NCBI GenBank assembly: GCA_003427395.1
Contig: BFEA01000262.1
Location: forward strand, 1,866,651-1,913,047
Direction: 5' to 3'
Length of the DNA: 46,397 nucleotides
Source: Chara braunii
Lineage: Eukaryota; Streptophyta; Charophyceae; Charales; Characeae
Part shown: piece after piece, positions 42,780 to 46,397 of the stretch
How the letters are laid out: every line of letters begins with the position of its first letter
Position numbering within the stretch: the stretch's first letter is position 1
Made by a program: the position numbers and the translations under genes
Notes under the pieces: generated by a model
What the model was told of the DNA's origin: nothing
What the model saw: the letters and a program-made list of their open reading frames with translations, nothing else
Database searches by the model: none

Positions 42780-43585
42780 CTGTACTTGGACTGGCGCTGT
42801 CACACCTATCACAACCTCTTTTTCATTACCTGCGCCCTCATCAGTCTTAGTAACCCCTTCCATGCTGTTTGTGACCCTGGCTGCCCCTTTTCGGTTTGCA
42901 GCCTCTTCCTCATTGGCCTTGGTTGCTTTTACGATTGATTCCGCGGGAGCAACTCGACCCGCAGCTGGTGTGTTGCCCTTGGTCTCAGTGTGTTCCTCCA
43001 TGGCATCCGTGGCCACCGCAACTGCTGTGTCGCCTATGGTTTCGGTGTGTTCCTCCATGGCATCCGTGGCCATGCCTGCATTACCACCTGCAGAGTCCCC
43101 TCTTCGGGTCTACAACTGCCCCCCTTGTCTTTGCTTCAGTCACTTCACCACCCTTGACTTCATCCCCCCCGTCTTCACCGCCTTTATTTCCCCTGGTTCG
43201 ATCGACGTCTGTTACCCACATTCCGACTACTCTACCACCCCTGTCTTCACCACTCCTACCTCCTCTGGTTTTGTCTCCATCCGTTACCCCTCTTCCTAAT
43301 CCACAAACCACTTCATTCACACAGACTCCGTTATCATGTTCTGCCCCTGCAGAAAGCCTACTTCGTCGTCCTAGACGCCTACTTCGACCTACTTCCCAAC
43401 CTCAACTTACTCCCCTTTCCTCCATCGCTGTTCTTGGACGAAGAAGAACGTTCATTCTCCCCGCCACGGCCCTCCCCAACATCCGGTCCCTGTCTTTTGC
43501 CGCTCCAAGCATCCTAACCACGCCTGCAACGCTCTTCGACTGCAGACCTTTCTGCAACGCGGCAAACACAAAACATGAGGGATGA
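42780..43585 (+). pseudogene. Ser/Thr/Pro-rich region between PLE RT and RING segment
   Basis: All frames are rich in Ser, Thr, Pro and Val. A 66-bp duplication (gtgttcctccatggcatccg at 42993 and 43050) encodes VSVCSSMASVA. One frame (42896-43585) ends KHEG-stop and is in phase with the RING segment that follows. It could be a degenerate C-terminal extension of the PLE or unrelated low-complexity sequence. Confidence 0.35.
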
Positions 43586-43586
43586 T

Positions 43587-43845
43587 GGCGCTATAGCAAA
43601 TGTGCACTTAACTGTGATGGTGAACGCCCCACAATCGTGATGGCCTGCAGTCGGCATGCCCTCTGTCGTGCATGCTTCAGAGGTATGGTTAATGCTAGCC
43701 ACCTTGGCTCCTGCTATGACGAAGTTGCTTACTTGAATGGTTTTAGTCCTGTAGATCAGCGGGAGGGCTGCTACCATCGCCCGCATCCTAATGACAGTTG
43801 TCCTATCTGCCGTGAGGGTCTTACTTTGACGTACCTTGCACCCTG
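43587..43845 (+). CDS. RING-finger segment, partial
   Basis: After a stop at 43586-43588 the frame gives CALNC, then MACSRHALCRACFRGM, GFSPVDQREGCYH, and SCPICREGLTLTYLAP, then a stop. All Cys/His expected of a RING-like finger (C..C, C-x2-H-x2-C-x2-C, C-x2-C) are present, unlike the left copy. There is no obvious start except an internal Met (43637), so this is a fragment or the 3' part of a longer broken ORF. RING proteins usually bind E2 ubiquitin enzymes. Confidence 0.4.
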
Positions 43846-44015
43846 ACAAAAATGTGCAGGTGCGCTGAAAAGAGTGTACAAGAATGTGCAAAGGTGGGNA
43901 ACCCTTCACTAAAACTGCAAAACAGTGAAGACTGCAGCAAAAGAAGAACATAAGTTTGTGTCGTTTTACTTTGTTTGTACCCTGCACCCTAGCACCCTCA
44001 AAAGAAAAGTCCGGA

Positions 44016-44583
44016 GGGTGAAAATGAGGATGAAAAATGAAGAAGGAAGTGCAGGTGCGCTGAAAAGCGAACGTGGTAGACTCTTCACCAAAACTGCAAA
44101 ACTGTGTAAGAAAGAAGAATGCAGTAAAAAAAAGATGTTTGTGTCAACATTTTTTTATTTTTTCTCCCTCTGCCTATTGGTTTTCCTTTTCTGCTCCTCT
44201 CCTCCTTGTGTTTAACACCTCTTCCTTCACTCTGCCTCTTTCCCATAGCGTGGAAGTGGGCTGTCATGGCATACGGGGATGGGGGCAGCTCGTGCTCAAG
44301 GGTGAAAATGAGGATGAAAAATGAAGAAGGAAGTGCAGGTGCGCTGAAAAGCGAACGTGGTAGACTCTTCACCAAAACTGCAAAACTGTGAAAGAAAGAA
44401 GAATGCAGTAAAAAAAAGATGTTTGTGTCAACATTTTTTATTTTTTCTCCCTCTGCCTATCGGTTTTCCTTTTCTGCTCCTCTCTTCCTTGTGTTTAACA
44501 CCTCTTCCTTCACTCTGCCTCTTTCCCATAGCGTGCAAGTGGGCTGTTATGGCATACGGGGATGGGGGCAGCTCGCTTAACTT
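44016..44583. repeat. Tandem duplication, period 284 bp
   Basis: 'gggtgaaaatgaggatgaaa' recurs at 44016 and 44300. The units are nearly identical through 'ggggatgggggcagctcg', so the duplication is recent. The left-end copy (820-1150) has a single unit. Confidence 0.9.
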
Positions 44584-44945
44584 CATCAACGTGGCGAGCC
44601 GTGTACGTTAAAGGCACAGTGGAGGAGGCGTTAAGAAGACTGAGAAACTGAATGATTCAATGTATTTTTTTTTGTAAAACATTGAAATGAATAATAATAT
44701 TGTGAAACAAAGAATAAGAGGGTACTGTTTTGTGTCATTCTGGTTTGTCTGTCTCTTTGCCCGTCTGTCCTTTCATTTTTCTTTTCTTCGCTCATCTTAG
44801 TTCTTCTTCTACTTCATGTGTTTACGCTCTTACTCAATAGTTTTGTGACCGGACAACTCTGTTTGACTATATATATCGTCAAACAGAGTTGGCCGGTAAA
44901 CCGTAGGCCGAGAGGGAGAAGAGGACAACAAACGAGGGGCTGTGA

Positions 44946-45003
44946 CAAACTGTTTTGGCTGAGTTTTAACAACTCATCAGGAGGCTGAACCCTCAACAGT
45001 CTG
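44946..45003 (-). ncRNA. Type III hammerhead ribozyme, degenerate (copy d1)
   Basis: On the minus strand: CAGACUG-UU, stem I GAGG-GUUCAG-CCUC, CUGAUGA, stem II region GUUGUUAAAACUCAGC, then CAAA in place of GAAA, then CAGUUUG. Stems I and III and the first catalytic box are intact. Stem II is weakened and the G of GAAA, needed for catalysis, is C. Confidence 0.7.
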
Positions 45004-45447
45004 CAGAGTCCCCTAACTAATTACACTAAGTGATAATCCACCTTAGCCCTGGCTGTGGTTAAGCATCAACGACTGCTTGACAACTGATACCTTGAGGTGG
45101 GCACCAACCACTTTCAAGGTACCTGTGACGAAAATCGAAGCAGAATATCACTCACCCACACTAGATGGAAAACTATACAGATTGTCGGTTCACAACCCAT
45201 CACAAGCAAGCAAAACACCCACGAAACAAAGAAAGGTCTGTCACATCCAAAAAATACACTCCAGTCATGCTGTTGGCACTAGAGGCACAACATGGCCTCG
45301 CAGTGACGGCCCCGACCACTGCTGCTCGACTTGACTGGAGAAAACTGTAGTAGGGTGTCAACGAAGCGTGGTATATTTAGTCAAACAGAGCTGCCCGATA
45401 AACCGTAGGCAGAGAGGGAGAAGAGGACAACAAATGAGGGGCTGTGA

Positions 45448-45505
45448 CAAACTGATTCGTTGGAGTTTCACCAACTCATCAGGAGGCTGAACCCTCAATA
45501 GTCTG
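45448..45505 (-). ncRNA. Type III hammerhead ribozyme, near intact (copy d2)
   Basis: On the minus strand: CAGACUA-UU, stem I GAGG-GUUCAG-CCUC, CUGAUGA, stem II GUUGG-UGAAACU-CCAAC (5 bp), then GAAU in place of GAAA, then CAGUUUG. The UUCA in loop I is complementary to UGAA in loop II, the loop-loop contact that natural hammerheads use. Two changes next to the cleavage site (GAAU, and A for G at the end of the upstream stem III strand) would impair it. Copies a, b and d1 carry the standard base at one or both positions. Confidence 0.75.
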
Positions 45506-45885
45506 CATAATCCCCTAACTAATTACATTGTAAGTGATAATGCACCTTAACACTGACTATGGTTAAGCATCAACTACTGCCCTCAACTGATACCCTGAGG
45601 TGGGCACCAACCACTGCCCTCAAGGTACCTGTGACGAAAATCGAAGCAGACTATCACTCACCCACACCAGATGGAAAACTCTACAGACTGTCGGTTCACA
45701 CCGCATCGCAAGCAAGCAAAACACCGACGAAACAAAGAAAGGTTTGTCACAGCCAAAACATACACTCCAGACACGCCGCTGGCGCTAGAGGCGCAACATG
45801 GCCGCATAGTGACGACCCCGACCACTGCCGCTCGACCTGACCAGAGAAAACCGTGGCAGGGTGCTACCGAAGTTGTGGTATATAG

Positions 45886-46397
45886 CATTTTTTTTTTTTT
45901 TTTTTGAAAACGGGACCTTATGGTTCCGACTCCTTGTCCATTTGGGGGAGCGTCAGTCCGGTTCTTATTCCATCGACAAGTCAGAAGGGATTACAATAAT
46001 TACTCACTCACACTCCTCCAACTTAAGGTGTGGAGGACCGAAGGACAACATTGATTACTTCCCGTAGCAAGGATGTACCATCCTTCACCTCTGCCTATGT
46101 TTGCCTGTTCAGCTGGGATTTAGATCTTATCCTGATATTGGTGCTAGAATCCTGAAGTGTAGCTTAATTTTTCTTTGTTTGTAGTCTAGCATTGGTGGTA
46201 GTTTCCGTAAGGTGGCCTGCTGTGGTTTCAATGGCAGGTCTGAGATCTAAGGAAGTGCTTGGTGTTGGGATTGATTGGATATGGTGGGGAGGTTCTTAGA
46301 AGGGACGGTGTTGTGGTTTAAGGGATGGTTGGGTTGTGGGGGTTTGGATAAGCTTGGTGTGGTGGGTATTGTCGAGGGGATGTAGGGGGGGGAGGGG
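45886..46397. other. No recognisable gene
   Basis: A T-run (45889-45905) is followed by sequence without any domain or known RNA. The last 100 bp are strongly G-rich and end in a G-run (46385-46397). Confidence 0.5.

Larger units (their letters stand above)
39845..42790 (+). mobile_element. Penelope-like element with N-terminal GIY-YIG (Chlamys/Naiad-like), dead
   Basis: One broken coding region runs from an Arg/Leu-rich N-terminus (39880-40110) through a GIY-YIG domain (40115-40460) and a linker to a Penelope-type RT (41356-42690). GIY-YIG upstream of RT is the permuted order described for Chlamys/Naiad elements of the green lineage and protists, unlike canonical Penelope, where it is C-terminal. 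Several frameshifts and stops interrupt it and the catalytic RT motif is lost. Confidence 0.75.
43586..44850 (-). mobile_element. R1-L retroelement internal region, right copy
   Basis: The inverted partner of 557-1558. On the minus strand it follows two R1 LTR units and contains the GC-rich 'gctgcccccatcccc' block twice, because 284 bp are tandemly duplicated. The RING-coding segment is antisense to it. Homology to the left copy begins at 'ggcgctatagc' (43586), the junction with the Penelope-derived sequence. One N lies at 43899. Confidence 0.6.
44851..45885 (-). repeat. Two head-to-tail R1 LTR units, period about 502 bp
   Basis: On the minus strand each unit begins near TATACCAC and contains 'ttctttgtttcgt(c/g)ggtg', 'gttttccatctggtgtgggt', a hammerhead, and 'gtaaaccgtaggc'-type sequence in reverse, ending 'ctctgtttgac'. 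The two units join directly through a TATA-like word, without an internal region between. Their landmarks recur at 44881 and 45383. Head-to-tail units are what a two-LTR circle or a rolling-circle transcript would give. Confidence 0.8.

Noticed and set aside
557-44850. Inverted end copies considered as LTRs or terminal repeats of one giant element
   Set aside because: They are inverted, differ in internal structure, and separate unrelated elements and a host gene lie between them.

Overview
The window is nuclear DNA of a eukaryote. Genes are sparse, mobile elements are dense and nested, an intron shows GT/AG borders, and there are degraded U6 snRNA copies and pieces of plant-type mitochondrial genes (nad4, a ccmF-type haem lyase gene, rps7). 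Mitochondrial ccmF, an N-terminal GIY-YIG Penelope-like element, retroelements primed by tRNA-iMet and hammerhead-bearing non-autonomous retroelements together point to the green lineage. A streptophyte (charophyte-like) alga is my best guess; that is inference, not a measured placement.

Layout. 1-2140: AT-rich tandem repeat, a nested palindrome, and an element end carrying an antisense double-RING-finger ORF. 2720-4080: two families of degenerate tandem repeats. 4140-10670 (minus): a decayed LINE (APE endonuclease, start of RT, long Q-rich ORF1-like region) followed by a fragment of a second LINE RT. 10750-13600: inverted-repeat element, hairpins, U6 pseudogene. 14027-19215 (plus): the only convincing cellular gene, the first two recognisable exons of an SLC4-type (bicarbonate/borate) anion transporter. 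The intron between them contains an assembly gap, two hAT-type MITEs with 8-bp target duplications, a third MITE nested in one of them, two retrozyme copies and a second U6-like sequence. 20600-22480 (minus): third LINE fragment with a zinc-binding C-terminal domain. 22640-35278 (plus): a Ty3/gypsy element with both LTRs and a tRNA-iMet PBS, gag/pol broken by stops and frameshifts, an extra acidic ORF after pol, and an inserted mitochondrial rps7 fragment carrying an inverted copy of itself. 36830-39310: MITE, a tandem repeat family (R3), a mosaic of mitochondrial gene pieces, and a retrozyme remnant. 39460-42790 (plus): a Penelope-like element with GIY-YIG upstream of RT, catalytically dead. 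43586-45885: inverted partner of the left-end element, carrying two head-to-tail LTR units that each contain a hammerhead ribozyme.

The main system is a dispersed repeat family (R1) with five copies. Its LTR-like part encodes a type III hammerhead ribozyme (stems I, II and III, the CUGAUGA and GAAA boxes, and complementary loops I and II) and is followed by a tRNA-iMet-like primer site. This is the architecture of plant retrozymes, non-autonomous retroelements that propagate through circular RNA. Every copy here has at least one damaging change, so the ribozyme is read from agreement between copies. The surrounding gypsy, LINE and Penelope elements are all decayed; none looks able to move on its own.
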